From contig NZ_JAPEHW010000002.1 of assembly GCF_028875915.1 (NCBI RefSeq), forward strand, positions 62,001 to 126,000: a stretch of DNA of 64,000 bases. The letters run 5' to 3'. This DNA is from Pseudoalteromonas sp. G4. GTDB lineage: Bacteria; Pseudomonadota; Gammaproteobacteria; Enterobacterales; Alteromonadaceae. A program made the translations under genes and the position numbers. Each line of letters begins with the position of its first letter. Positions within the stretch are counted from its first letter, which is position 1. Positions 36,037-44,739 of the stretch are shown here, one piece after another. Below the pieces are notes generated by a model. The model was not told the origin of the DNA and made no database searches. It saw only the letters and a program-made list of their open reading frames with translations.

Positions 36037-37146
36037 ATGGGTATCATCAGGAATAGAAATTTAATCAGTCGTATTAAACAGCAAGATAACCGCGTATATG
36101 TACCGGCTGATGCAAGGGACAACCAATACATTATCGCTGAACTTGTAATAAACGATAATTTAATCGCACAACTTTCTGACAAAACACTTAATCCAACGCC
36201 AAAAGAACTACTAAGTTTACTATTAAACAAAGTACGTCGTGTGATTGCTCAGCATGATATCGACTTTGTCGCGTTATTTGCTTCGAATAAATTTATACGA
36301 GTGCGCTATGGTGTGGATAATGAGATTAACACCACCCAAGAGCAGCACATTGTTTATTTCAACCCTGAAAAGAGCAAAGGGGTCATTGGTATTTGCCCAG
36401 AAGGCACCGAATCACTTAAATCAATTCGTTTAGTGTGCTTTGCAACAGGCAATAACCTGCGTGAAAATGCGGCATTATTTCATCAAAAAGTAGTTAACTT
36501 AGTATCTGAAATTAAACAGTCATTTAATTATATTGATGGAATAAAACTACAAGATCATCAACATATTAGCTTTAGCTTAGAAAAGCATTCATCAGCGACA
36601 CAATCAAAAGCCCATGGTTTTAGAGTGATTGAAAAGCGCTATGAAAGTTCAGGTTTAATGCTGCCAGAAGAGCGAAATAGCAAAGCGTTTATTGTTGTAA
36701 AAGCTAATTTTAGCGACCTTTTAAATGAAAAGGTCCTAAGCCAAAACTATGAAGTGAGTCAAATGCATGCAGAGATCTCACATCTGCTTATTCAGCTTGC
36801 ACAAGAAGTGGGAATTAATCATTTAGCTTACGTTGCATCAAATCGTTATCCAGTCGTTAAATCGAATTTCGTCACTGGCAGTGGGAATCAAAAAGGTGAA
36901 TTGGTGAGTTTAAATTTTGGCAACACTGAGCATGAAGTGATTCAAATTATTGAAGATGAATATACCAATAGTGCAGCTCATATTGTATTTTATATGTCTG
37001 AATCGACGTCGGTTAAATTTGGCTATGCGGTTTACATCAATAAAGTAATCAAATTACTCGATAAGTTAGGTCAAAAATTACAACTTACAGAGTATGATCA
37101 AGCTATGCTACTAAGGTTTTATCAACACTTTAGCTATAAAGCTTGA
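36037..37146 (+). CDS. Conserved protein of two similar halves (possibly DUF3083)
   Basis: The 369-residue soluble protein has no signal or membrane segment. Residues about 30-162 and 216-347 look like copies of one domain: LLNKVRRVIAQHDIDFVALFASNKFIRVRY aligns with LLIQLAQEVGINHLAYVASNRYPVVK, and RLVCFATG..HQKVVNLVSEIKQ with HIVFYMSE..INKVIKLLDKLGQ. Length and phylogenetic setting suggest the DUF3083 family, but I am not certain. No catalytic motif is evident. It lies 55 bases upstream of the isocitrate-dehydrogenase-like gene and is probably co-transcribed with it. Confidence 0.75.
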   Translation: MGIIRNRNLISRIKQQDNRVYVPADARDNQYIIAELVINDNLIAQLSDKTLNPTPKELLSLLLNKVRRVIAQHDIDFVALFASNKFIRVRYGVDNEINTTQEQHIVYFNPEKSKGVIGICPEGTESLKSIRLVCFATGNNLRENAALFHQKVVNLVSEIKQSFNYIDGIKLQDHQHISFSLEKHSSATQSKAHGFRVIEKRYESSGLMLPEERNSKAFIVVKANFSDLLNEKVLSQNYEVSQMHAEISHLLIQLAQEVGINHLAYVASNRYPVVKSNFVTGSGNQKGELVSLNFGNTEHEVIQIIEDEYTNSAAHIVFYMSESTSVKFGYAVYINKVIKLLDKLGQKLQLTEYDQAMLLRFYQHFSYKA

Positions 37147-37161
37147 ATCTCAGGCTGTTAA

Positions 37162-37209
37162 TTTGTCATAGTGTAAATCAAAAAGAGCAATAAATTACAC
37201 TATGACAAA
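37162..37209 (+). promoter_or_regulatory. 15-bp perfect inverted repeat over the start codon of the IDH-like gene
   Basis: TTTGTCATAGTGTAA (37162-37176) is the exact complement of TTACACTATGACAAA (37195-37209). The right arm contains the ATG at 37202 and the 18-base loop contains the only ribosome-site-like AAGAG. In the mRNA the start codon would be paired. As DNA it could be an operator. No T run follows, so it is not a simple terminator. Confidence 0.7.
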
Positions 37210-38302
37210 CAGCAACACATTAAACTACACAGTACCCTATGTTGAAGGTGACGGTGTAGGTCCAGAGCTTATCAACTATGCCCGTAAAATTGCCGACAAG
37301 GTGATGCTTAATTGTTATCACGGCAACAGGAAAATTGAATGGTTAGCTGTGTTGTGTGGTGAAAAAGCGGCTTTTGAATATCAAGGGGATTGGTTTCCAG
37401 AACACACCCTCAATACTATTGAGCAACAAAAATGTGCGCTGATTGGGCCTATTACCGCACCCATTGGCTATGGCTTTAAATCTCTAAACGTTGCGTTACG
37501 CCATGAACTTGGTCTTAAAACATCTTACACCCGTTATCAAACCAATAATCAAAATGATATTTATGTGCTGCGAGATAATAGCGAAGATTTACCTGTAAAA
37601 CTTGAATGGCAAACAGCATCGTTCGACGGCAAGCTACTTGCTAATTTCTTAAAAGATGAACTTGGTGTAAATAAAGTAGCGCTAGCCGAGCAAAGTGTTA
37701 TGGCACTTAAATATTTGTCACAAAATAGTATAGAACAGCTTCTAACATCTGCGATTGCGCTTGCAAAATCAAGAAACGTTAAAAAAATAATTATAGTCCA
37801 TCATGCCAATAGTTTACCGATTTCAGAGGGAAGTGTGGTGCGCTGGGCGTTGGCATCACTCAATAGCCAAGGTACAAATGATGACAGTGAAACATTGCCA
37901 AAATACGTAGATGATATTGCAGTTGATGTGTGTTCACTGCTTCAATTTTTTAGCCATCAAAACACAGCATCAGAAGACACCATTTTTGTGTGTGCAAATT
38001 ATCTAGCAACCATTTTAAATGAGTATTTTACGGGAAGTTTAGGCTTGATTAACAAGGTGAGCCAAACTAACTATGGCAATAATATTTGTATTGTTGAGCC
38101 AAAACATGGCCCGCTTCACGCGCTTGTGGGGCAAGATGAAATAACACCCGTCGCTTTACTCAATGCGGTTGTTTCGCTGTTTTATCATTTAAAGTGTGAC
38201 GAGGCTGCAAGGTGCCTTTCTAAGGCTTTGTTTGAGGTAGAAAAAAGCTTAAAGGATAAACCGATATCCTTTAAGCAGTTTCAAGAAACATTGGTGCTGT
38301 AA
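37202..38302 (+). CDS. Isocitrate/isopropylmalate-dehydrogenase-like protein lacking catalytic residues
   Basis: The 366-residue product aligns along its length with dimeric isocitrate dehydrogenase: VPYVEGDGVGPEL, GPITAPIGYGFKSLNVALR, LRDNSED, and EPKHGPLHALVGQDEITP. Substrate-binding S94, N96, R100 and R124 are kept. The catalytic pair is lost: E. coli Tyr160 corresponds to P131 and Lys230 to H201. Metal ligand Asp307 corresponds to T270 and Asp311 to E274. It is therefore probably not an active dehydrogenase, and may bind a substrate or regulate. A complete monomeric Icd is encoded at 60267-62495. Confidence 0.82.
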   Translation: MTNSNTLNYTVPYVEGDGVGPELINYARKIADKVMLNCYHGNRKIEWLAVLCGEKAAFEYQGDWFPEHTLNTIEQQKCALIGPITAPIGYGFKSLNVALRHELGLKTSYTRYQTNNQNDIYVLRDNSEDLPVKLEWQTASFDGKLLANFLKDELGVNKVALAEQSVMALKYLSQNSIEQLLTSAIALAKSRNVKKIIIVHHANSLPISEGSVVRWALASLNSQGTNDDSETLPKYVDDIAVDVCSLLQFFSHQNTASEDTIFVCANYLATILNEYFTGSLGLINKVSQTNYGNNICIVEPKHGPLHALVGQDEITPVALLNAVVSLFYHLKCDEAARCLSKALFEVEKSLKDKPISFKQFQETLVL

Positions 38303-38755
38303 TTAAGCCGATAACTTAAGTTGTGCTTGATAAAATGGGCGTAAGTAATTGACACATTGCTGAAAAATAGTGGCAAGCTTGGTTGGTACTTGCGATGTAT
38401 CTACCACTTGTGCGGAGCCAGAAGCAGCGATAAATGCAGCAAAAACAAGTGTTGGTGTAGGGCAGCTGTATTTATCTTTAATTTCAAGTGTTTCACCTGT
38501 TAATAAACGCTCAGTAATTAATGGTGTTGAAATACTGGCAAGTTCACATAAGCTTTCGTTACCAATTGTTTGAGTATTTGTTTCATTGATTGTTTTTCTA
38601 ATTTGACCACCAAACTCTTTTAATAATTTAATATAATTTTCAATAAATTGTGCCTGGCATTCTGGGTTTTCTAAATGATATGTTTTAGTTAATTGATTGA
38701 ATAAGTTTTCTTCAATGTATAAAAATTGATGCTTATGAAATTGACCTGTACTCAT
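38303..38755 (-). CDS. Hypothetical protein, 150 residues
   Basis: A soluble, mainly helical protein of unknown family. It begins MSTGQFHKHQFLYIEENLFNQLTKTYHLENPE and has a small hydrophobic stretch TPTLVFAAFIAASGSAQVV near residue 100-118. A good ribosome site (GAGGAA) precedes the ATG at 38755. Its stop codon abuts that of the IDH-like gene with no gap, and no terminator separates them. It lies just downstream of the LysR gene on the same strand. Confidence 0.65.
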   Translation of the reverse strand: MSTGQFHKHQFLYIEENLFNQLTKTYHLENPECQAQFIENYIKLLKEFGGQIRKTINETNTQTIGNESLCELASISTPLITERLLTGETLEIKDKYSCPTPTLVFAAFIAASGSAQVVDTSQVPTKLATIFQQCVNYLRPFYQAQLKLSA

Positions 38756-38771
38756 TGTAATGTTCCTCGTT

Positions 38772-38805
38772 CTTTTTGATAAAAGGCATTTGCCTTAACA
38801 AAAAG
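38772..38805 (-). terminator. Hairpin between the LysR gene and the 150-residue protein gene
   Basis: CTTTTTG / CAAAAAG (38772-38778, 38799-38805) encloses AAGGC / GCCTT. On the minus strand the inner stem is followed by TTTT, so it may end LysR transcription. The outer arms and a TATAGAT / ATCTATA palindrome at 38854-38870 suggest additional regulatory use. Confidence 0.5.
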
Positions 38806-38879
38806 AGTATCGAACAACATCACAATTTAAAAATTGAATAATTCAATTGTAGTTATAGATACTATCTATAATGTGTTAT

Positions 38880-39824
38880 TTAACTCGCTAACGTGGTTGC
38901 GAACTCACTAAGTTGTTGCCGTAACCATGTATGGGCAGGGTCGTAGTGTTTTATTGGGCTCCACACCATAGATATTTCTTGCGGTACCATTTGAAATGGC
39001 AACGGCAATGTGACTAAGTTATCTGTCTGAAAGCTAGAAATTGCCAATCTATTTGGAATACTGAGTAGTAAACTAGGCGATTGTTCAATTAACTTTTGCG
39101 CTTGAAAATGGCGCGTAAAAACTTGAATATTGCGGCGTTTCTCTAATTGCCATAGCGCTTCATCGAGTTCTCCTAGTTTATTTGGATGGCTATCTTTTGA
39201 GATACGGTTTTCACTCGTGATACCACTTCTACTTACCCAAATGTGAGGCTGTGATAAATAGCTCTCGAGTGTTGGTGATGTTGCAAACGGGTTGTCTTGA
39301 TGGCAAATAACACGAAAATTATCTCGCCATAAACGTTTTTGATGAAAAGAGGTGGGGGCTTGTTTAAAGCGATTAATTGCGAGATCAACACTGCCTTCTT
39401 GTAGTTCAGTTAGCTGGGTATCGCCTGGCGAAGTGATATTGTAGCTAAGATTTGGGTAATTACTTGCAGTACTTGCAATAAAAGGAAAAAGCAAGCAACT
39501 TTCAATGTAATCATTTGTAAGAATTTTAAAAGTATAAGTTGCTGATGTTGGATCAAAATGGCTGTCAGATTGAGTAATTGATTCACTTAAACGAATAAAT
39601 TCGCTGATCTGAGGTTTTAATGCTAACGCCTTTTCCGTTGGCTGCATACCACCAGATGTTCTAACCAATAGCGGGTCTGAAAAATACTCTCTTAATCTTT
39701 TTAATGCTGCACTTACGGTAGGCTGTGTTAATGCTAGTTTATTAGCTGCACGAGATACACTTTTTTCTTCAAGTAAAACGTTAAGGTATACCAGTAAATT
39801 GAGATCAATATTGCGAATATTCAT
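38880..39824 (-). CDS. LysR family transcriptional regulator
   Basis: The 314-residue regulator has the N-terminal winged helix DLNLLVYLNVLLEEKSVSRAANKLALTQPTVSAALKRLREYFSDPLLVR (residues 6-56) and a C-terminal substrate-binding domain (about 92-300). The DLNLL opening places it in the NodD/LeuO-like group. LysR proteins often control a divergent or neighbouring gene. Here no divergent gene lies next to it. The 150-residue gene and the pseudo-IDH locus are nearby candidates. Confidence 0.92.
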   Translation of the reverse strand: MNIRNIDLNLLVYLNVLLEEKSVSRAANKLALTQPTVSAALKRLREYFSDPLLVRTSGGMQPTEKALALKPQISEFIRLSESITQSDSHFDPTSATYTFKILTNDYIESCLLFPFIASTASNYPNLSYNITSPGDTQLTELQEGSVDLAINRFKQAPTSFHQKRLWRDNFRVICHQDNPFATSPTLESYLSQPHIWVSRSGITSENRISKDSHPNKLGELDEALWQLEKRRNIQVFTRHFQAQKLIEQSPSLLLSIPNRLAISSFQTDNLVTLPLPFQMVPQEISMVWSPIKHYDPAHTWLRQQLSEFATTLAS

Positions 39825-39875
39825 AAGTGATTGTACAAACTAAAATTTGATTTAGAGTACAACGTATTGAAAAAT

Positions 39876-39903
39876 AAAAAAAGCCGATAGATTCGGCTTT
39901 TTT
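39876..39903. terminator. Hairpin between the small lipoprotein and LysR genes
   Basis: AAAAAAGCCGA / TCGGCTTTTTT with loop TAGAT. On the minus strand it lies after the small lipoprotein gene. Confidence 0.85.
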
Positions 39904-39922
39904 ATTGTGTAAAAAAGTCTGA

Positions 39923-40171
39923 TTACAGGCCTTTTTCTGAATACAAAGTAACTTTGCCGCCAACAAATGTAACTTTAATGTTGGTGCTATCATTTCCCCA
40001 AGTACAATCAGTGTGCATGGTTTTCTCTTCACATTTTGATGCGCCACCTAAAATTGCTTCAATTTCTTCTTTGTTCTGACCTACTTTGATTTTTTCGTAG
40101 TTTTCTAAAGTCACTTTTGAACAAGCAGTAAGTGTAAGCAGTGCCGCAGCAGTGATTAGTAGTTTTTTCAT
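39923..40171 (-). CDS. Small lipoprotein, DUF3862/SmpA-like
   Basis: An 82-residue lipoprotein (LTLTAC lipobox, Cys at residue 17). The mature part KVTLENYEKIKVGQNKEEIEAILGGAS..C..CTWGNDSTNIKVTFVGGKV resembles the small DUF3862 / BLIP-like fold also seen in SmpA/BamE. Two cysteines around residues 47 and 56 may form a disulfide. It is located ten bases after csiV. Function unknown. Confidence 0.8.
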   Translation of the reverse strand: MKKLLITAAALLTLTACSKVTLENYEKIKVGQNKEEIEAILGGASKCEEKTMHTDCTWGNDSTNIKVTFVGGKVTLYSEKGL

Positions 40172-40180
40172 GGCTATTCC

Positions 40181-41254
40181 TTAATGGTTATAACGTCGAA
40201 TTTGCATAATCACACCGAGCCTTGGATGGTCGAAATAATGAATTTCTGAACTTATCACACGGCGAAATTGTGAAAAACGATCTGTTTTTAATACGGTTTC
40301 AGTAAGCTGCTCTGCAGAAAATGCATTTTGATTTTGCTCAAAATTTATTTGTTCTACAGTTTGCTCAGTTAAATCATTTAAGTCAAAATCAGCTTCGATA
40401 TTTAGGTAGTTGTGGCGAATAAACACTTTGAACTTACCTTCTAACTGCCAAGTTTGCTTAGCTAAAATGGATTTTTTAGGGGCGTTATCAATTGCAGGTA
40501 TTGCTTGATGAAGCGTTTCAGTAGAAGACTCATCAATTCCATAATCCATTTCATATGAAGTATCGAATTGCGTGTATTCTTCTAACATTTGCTCTAATGA
40601 CTGTGCTTTTTCTGTTTTATTAACAACAGCAGATAAATTTTTACCACCGTAAAGGTACATTGGAGTTGCATTACGGACATTGCTTTCAGGCTGACGCCAA
40701 CCTGTGTGTAATAACGGTTTTAAACCACGCTGTTTTAATCGTGCTACTGTTGCTTTCAGTTCGAGTTGTTCTTCTGAAAGCAAGTAAATATAATCTGTAT
40801 GCTCATGAGTAATGGCTTCAGGTGTTAACGGGAGTGCTTCGAGTGCAGTAATGTCGATGTCTTTTTGACACGCTAGTTGCTCGTCGTCGAATTCAGTCGG
40901 GGCATCTTGCTTTGGTATCACTTCAGCAGTAGTTTGCATTTCAGGCTCTGTTACAGTGCGTTCGAAACGCTGCTCACCGGTCAAAGAGGCTTCTTCCTGA
41001 TTAACCGTAATGTCTAATTCACCAGTGCATTCTTTATATTTAATTTTTTGAATTTCTTGGTATGCATCTGCGATGATATCTTTGGTTTTGCTGTAGTCTA
41101 TTGCAGCAAGATCATCAGCGGATAAGTCTTCTTTTAATTCACTATCAAGTTGTCTTTCAAAAAAGATCAATTCAATATCAAACCAACGTAAATTGGCATT
41201 TGCCATAAAACTTGCGCTTAGCAGCGTAAATAGCAAAACGTATTTTATTATCAT
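40181..41254 (-). CDS. csiV: CsiV family protein
   Basis: The 357-residue exported protein has a signal peptide (MIIKYVLLFTLLSASFMANA) followed at once by LRWFDIELIFFER, the opening of the CsiV family (cell shape integrity in Vibrio, PF10972). The conserved C-terminal part has LEGKFKVFIRHNYLNIEADFDL and SSEIHYFDHPRLGVIMQIRRY. In Vibrio CsiV affects peptidoglycan assembly. Position directly after mfd, overlapping by one base (TAATG), is typical. Confidence 0.88.
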   Translation of the reverse strand: MIIKYVLLFTLLSASFMANANLRWFDIELIFFERQLDSELKEDLSADDLAAIDYSKTKDIIADAYQEIQKIKYKECTGELDITVNQEEASLTGEQRFERTVTEPEMQTTAEVIPKQDAPTEFDDEQLACQKDIDITALEALPLTPEAITHEHTDYIYLLSEEQLELKATVARLKQRGLKPLLHTGWRQPESNVRNATPMYLYGGKNLSAVVNKTEKAQSLEQMLEEYTQFDTSYEMDYGIDESSTETLHQAIPAIDNAPKKSILAKQTWQLEGKFKVFIRHNYLNIEADFDLNDLTEQTVEQINFEQNQNAFSAEQLTETVLKTDRFSQFRRVISSEIHYFDHPRLGVIMQIRRYNH

Positions 41255-44200
41255 TATTTCAAAACCTTTTGTGCAAAGTCTTTCAGCATTGCCGTTACAA
41301 GTTTTAAGCGTTCTTGATTATTCTTTTCTTCAATCATAAAACGCAACTTACTTGCACCTTCCATTTTATAAAACTGTGGGCTCGATTGTAGTAACCCGAT
41401 AATGAAACTCGGATCAACCTTGGTATCTTGGCTAAATTCAAAATAGCCGCCTTTAATATTGGCATCAATTTTTGTAATGCCTATTTCACCTGCCGTAATT
41501 TTGAGTTGCTGAATTGCAAACAAATTTTGTAATGCTTCAGGTAGTAAACCAAATCGGTCAATTAATTCAACTGTTAACTCGTCCATTGTATCTTTATCGG
41601 TACAGCTTGCAATACGCTTATACATGCTTAAACGTGTGTTTACATCATGAATGTAGTCATTTGGAATAAGCGCTGGGATTTTTAAATCGATATCACTTTG
41701 TTTACGCAATAAATTGTCAAGGCTTGGCTCTTTACCTTGTTTTAATGCTTCAACTGCTTGGTCGAGCATTTCCATATAGAGGCTAAAGCCAATGCTTTCA
41801 ATTTGACCACTCTGTTCATCCCCAAGTAGTTCACCTGCACCGCGGATCTCTAAATCATGAGTTGCTAGGGTAAAACCAGCACCTAAATCTTCTAAAGACG
41901 AGATAGCTTCAAGGCGTTTTTTGGCATCTTTACTTAATAGCTTTTCGTGTGGCGTTAATAAATATGCGTAAGCCTGATGGTGGCTTCGTCCAACACGACC
42001 ACGCAACTGGTGTAATTGCGCTAAACCAAAACGATCAGCTCTATCGATAAGAATGGTATTTGCAGTTGGAATATCAATACCAGTTTCAATAATTGTGGTA
42101 CACACAAGTACATTGAATTTTTGATGATAAAAATCTGACATTAAAGATTCGAGCTCTTTTTCACGCATTTGTCCGTGAGCGAATTGCACATTTGCTTCAG
42201 GTACTAACGCGGCGATATCGTTTGCGAAGCTTTCAATAGTTTCAACATTATTATGTAAGAAATAAACTTGACCACCGCGTTTAATTTCACGAATGATGGC
42301 TTCTTTTGTCAGTTCATCATCATTTTGGCGAACAAAGGTTTTAACTGCCAAACGTTTAGCAGGTGGCGTTGCAATAATAGATAGATCACGCATGCCACTC
42401 ATCGCCATATTAAGCGTTCGAGGAATTGGCGTTGCAGTAAGCGTTAAAATATCTACATCAGCTCTTAACGACTTTATTTTTTCTTTTTGGCGTACACCAA
42501 AGCGGTGCTCTTCATCAACAATAAGAAGCCCTAAATCGTCAAACTTAATGTCTTGCTGAAGTAACTTATGAGTACCAACAACAATATCAATTTTGCCTTC
42601 AGCTAAGCCTTCAAGGGTTTGTTTTTGTTCTTTTGCTGTTTTAAAGCGAGAGAGCAAAGCAACTTCAACCGCCGAATTGGCAAATCGGTCTTTAAAATTT
42701 TCAAAATGTTGTTGAGCAAGTAGGGTGGTTGGTACCAATACAGCAACTTGCTTTGAGTCATTTACCGCAACAAAAGCGGCGCGCATGGCAACTTCTGTTT
42801 TACCAAAACCAACATCACCACACACAAGTCTGTCCATCGCTTGCGGTTTTTGCATGTCATTAAGCACGGCACCAATGGCATTTTGTTGGTCATCAGTTTC
42901 TTCAAACGGAAAGCTATCGGCGAATTGACGGTATGCTTTGCTATCGTGATTAAAAGCATAACCCGGTTTTACTTCACGCTGAGCGTAAATATCTAATAAT
43001 TCAGCGGCGACATCGCGGACTTTTTCAGCAGCTCGACGCTTGGCTTTTTCCCATGCTTCAGAGCCGAGCTTATTGAGCGGTGCTGTTTCTAAATCACCGC
43101 CTGAATAACGCGACAGTAAATGCAAAGAGGCAACTGGAACATAAAGCTTAGCTTCATTAAGGTAGTGAATTGTCACAAATTCAGTTGTAACACCACCGGC
43201 ATCAATGGTTTCTAAGCCTTGATAGCGACCAACACCATGATCTAAGTGAACAATAGGTTGACCAATTTGTAACTCAGCAAGATTTCGGATAATAGCGTCT
43301 TGGCTCACTTCGTATTTGTGTTTACGGCGACGACGCTGAGAAATCTTTACACCCAGTAACTCTTGCTCAGTAATAATTGTGAGCTTTTCAGTGTGTAATG
43401 AAATGCTTTGCTCAAGTGGCGATACAATCAGACCAACGTCACTGTTACTGTTCAAAAAGTGCGATAGATTATTAAATTCCGCTAGTTTAAGACCGGTTGG
43501 CTTTAGTAATGTTAATAATGATTCACGACGGCCATCACTTTCGACACTAAATAAGATGCGGTGATTATCCGATTTAAGCGCTGAAATATAATTTAACACC
43601 AACTCAAACGGTTGTTTCAGTTGATGATTTACACGAATATCAGGAAGCTCGAGGAGTGCAATGTTGTGATTAGCTGCCTTGGTACCTAACTTGCCTTGTG
43701 ATAACGCAATGCGAGGCGACTCATTGAGTTTAGAAAATATATTCTCAACATTTAGATAAAGTTTGTTGGGTTCTAAAAGCGGGCGTAATGGGTCGACTTT
43801 ACGATTTTCAAAACGTTTTTCTATATCAAGCCAGGTTTCGCGGCAACTGTGTTCAATATCGCCTAATGTGAAAATTACATTATCTGAGGGTAAGTAATCA
43901 AACAGAGTCGCTGTATTATCAAAAAAGAGCGGCAAGTAGTATTCAATACCCGCTGGTAAACTACCTTGACTCACTTGAGAATAAATCGAACCTTTTTCGT
44001 GTGCTAAACCAAATGCTTCGCGGTAATTAATACGGAATCGCTCAATATCATCTTCGTCTGTGCCAAACTCATGGGCAGGCAATAAGTCGATTTCTTGAAT
44101 GTTGTCGCGCGAGCGTTGTGTTTCAGGGTCGAATTGACGAATTGAATCAATTTCATCGTCGAATAAGTCAATGCGTAGTGGCGTATCACTGCCCATTGGG

Positions 44201-44721
44201 AATAAATCAATAATCGACCCACGTATCGCAAATTCACCATGCGCCATTACCTGTTGCACATTAATGTAACCAACTGATTCGAGGGCACTGCGAAGCGTCA
44301 TACTATCTAAGGTATCACCAACACTGTACTTAATTGCTTTGCCATAAATAAATTCACATGGCGCAGTACGTAACATCAAACCGGCAATTGGCACAATTAG
44401 CACGCCGTTATGCTGATTACGCAGTTGACTAAGCAGGCTTAAACGCTGCGAAATAATGTCTTGATGGGGTGAAAAATGGTCATAAGGCAGTGTTTCCCAG
44501 TCAGGAAATAAATTGACCGGGACATCTGGCACTAAATAAGAGAGCTCAGCCTCAAGTTTTAAAGCTTGTTGCGTACTTTGAGTGACAATTAATTTAAATC
44601 CAGTATGGCTTTGTACTGCATCTGAAATTGCTAAACTTAGGGCCGAACCAACTAAATTGCCCCAGGCAATTTTGTCATTACGTGTTTTAACCCAAGGTAA
44701 GTTAAGCCACTGACTTTGCAT
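41254..44721 (-). CDS. mfd: Transcription-repair coupling factor
   Basis: Mfd removes stalled RNA polymerase and recruits UvrA. The 1155-residue product has the UvrB-homology region, the polymerase-interacting domain (VHLDHGVGRYQGLETI), the RecG-like translocase with GDVGFGKTEVA and VDEEHRFGV, and the C-terminal UvrA-inhibitory domain. The ATG at 44721 follows AAGGAG with eight-base spacing. A GTG at 44730 overlaps that site. Confidence 0.97.
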   Translation of the reverse strand: MQSQWLNLPWVKTRNDKIAWGNLVGSALSLAISDAVQSHTGFKLIVTQSTQQALKLEAELSYLVPDVPVNLFPDWETLPYDHFSPHQDIISQRLSLLSQLRNQHNGVLIVPIAGLMLRTAPCEFIYGKAIKYSVGDTLDSMTLRSALESVGYINVQQVMAHGEFAIRGSIIDLFPMGSDTPLRIDLFDDEIDSIRQFDPETQRSRDNIQEIDLLPAHEFGTDEDDIERFRINYREAFGLAHEKGSIYSQVSQGSLPAGIEYYLPLFFDNTATLFDYLPSDNVIFTLGDIEHSCRETWLDIEKRFENRKVDPLRPLLEPNKLYLNVENIFSKLNESPRIALSQGKLGTKAANHNIALLELPDIRVNHQLKQPFELVLNYISALKSDNHRILFSVESDGRRESLLTLLKPTGLKLAEFNNLSHFLNSNSDVGLIVSPLEQSISLHTEKLTIITEQELLGVKISQRRRRKHKYEVSQDAIIRNLAELQIGQPIVHLDHGVGRYQGLETIDAGGVTTEFVTIHYLNEAKLYVPVASLHLLSRYSGGDLETAPLNKLGSEAWEKAKRRAAEKVRDVAAELLDIYAQREVKPGYAFNHDSKAYRQFADSFPFEETDDQQNAIGAVLNDMQKPQAMDRLVCGDVGFGKTEVAMRAAFVAVNDSKQVAVLVPTTLLAQQHFENFKDRFANSAVEVALLSRFKTAKEQKQTLEGLAEGKIDIVVGTHKLLQQDIKFDDLGLLIVDEEHRFGVRQKEKIKSLRADVDILTLTATPIPRTLNMAMSGMRDLSIIATPPAKRLAVKTFVRQNDDELTKEAIIREIKRGGQVYFLHNNVETIESFANDIAALVPEANVQFAHGQMREKELESLMSDFYHQKFNVLVCTTIIETGIDIPTANTILIDRADRFGLAQLHQLRGRVGRSHHQAYAYLLTPHEKLLSKDAKKRLEAISSLEDLGAGFTLATHDLEIRGAGELLGDEQSGQIESIGFSLYMEMLDQAVEALKQGKEPSLDNLLRKQSDIDLKIPALIPNDYIHDVNTRLSMYKRIASCTDKDTMDELTVELIDRFGLLPEALQNLFAIQQLKITAGEIGITKIDANIKGGYFEFSQDTKVDPSFIIGLLQSSPQFYKMEGASKLRFMIEEKNNQERLKLVTAMLKDFAQKVLK

Positions 44722-44739
44722 TAATGTCACTCCTTAGTA

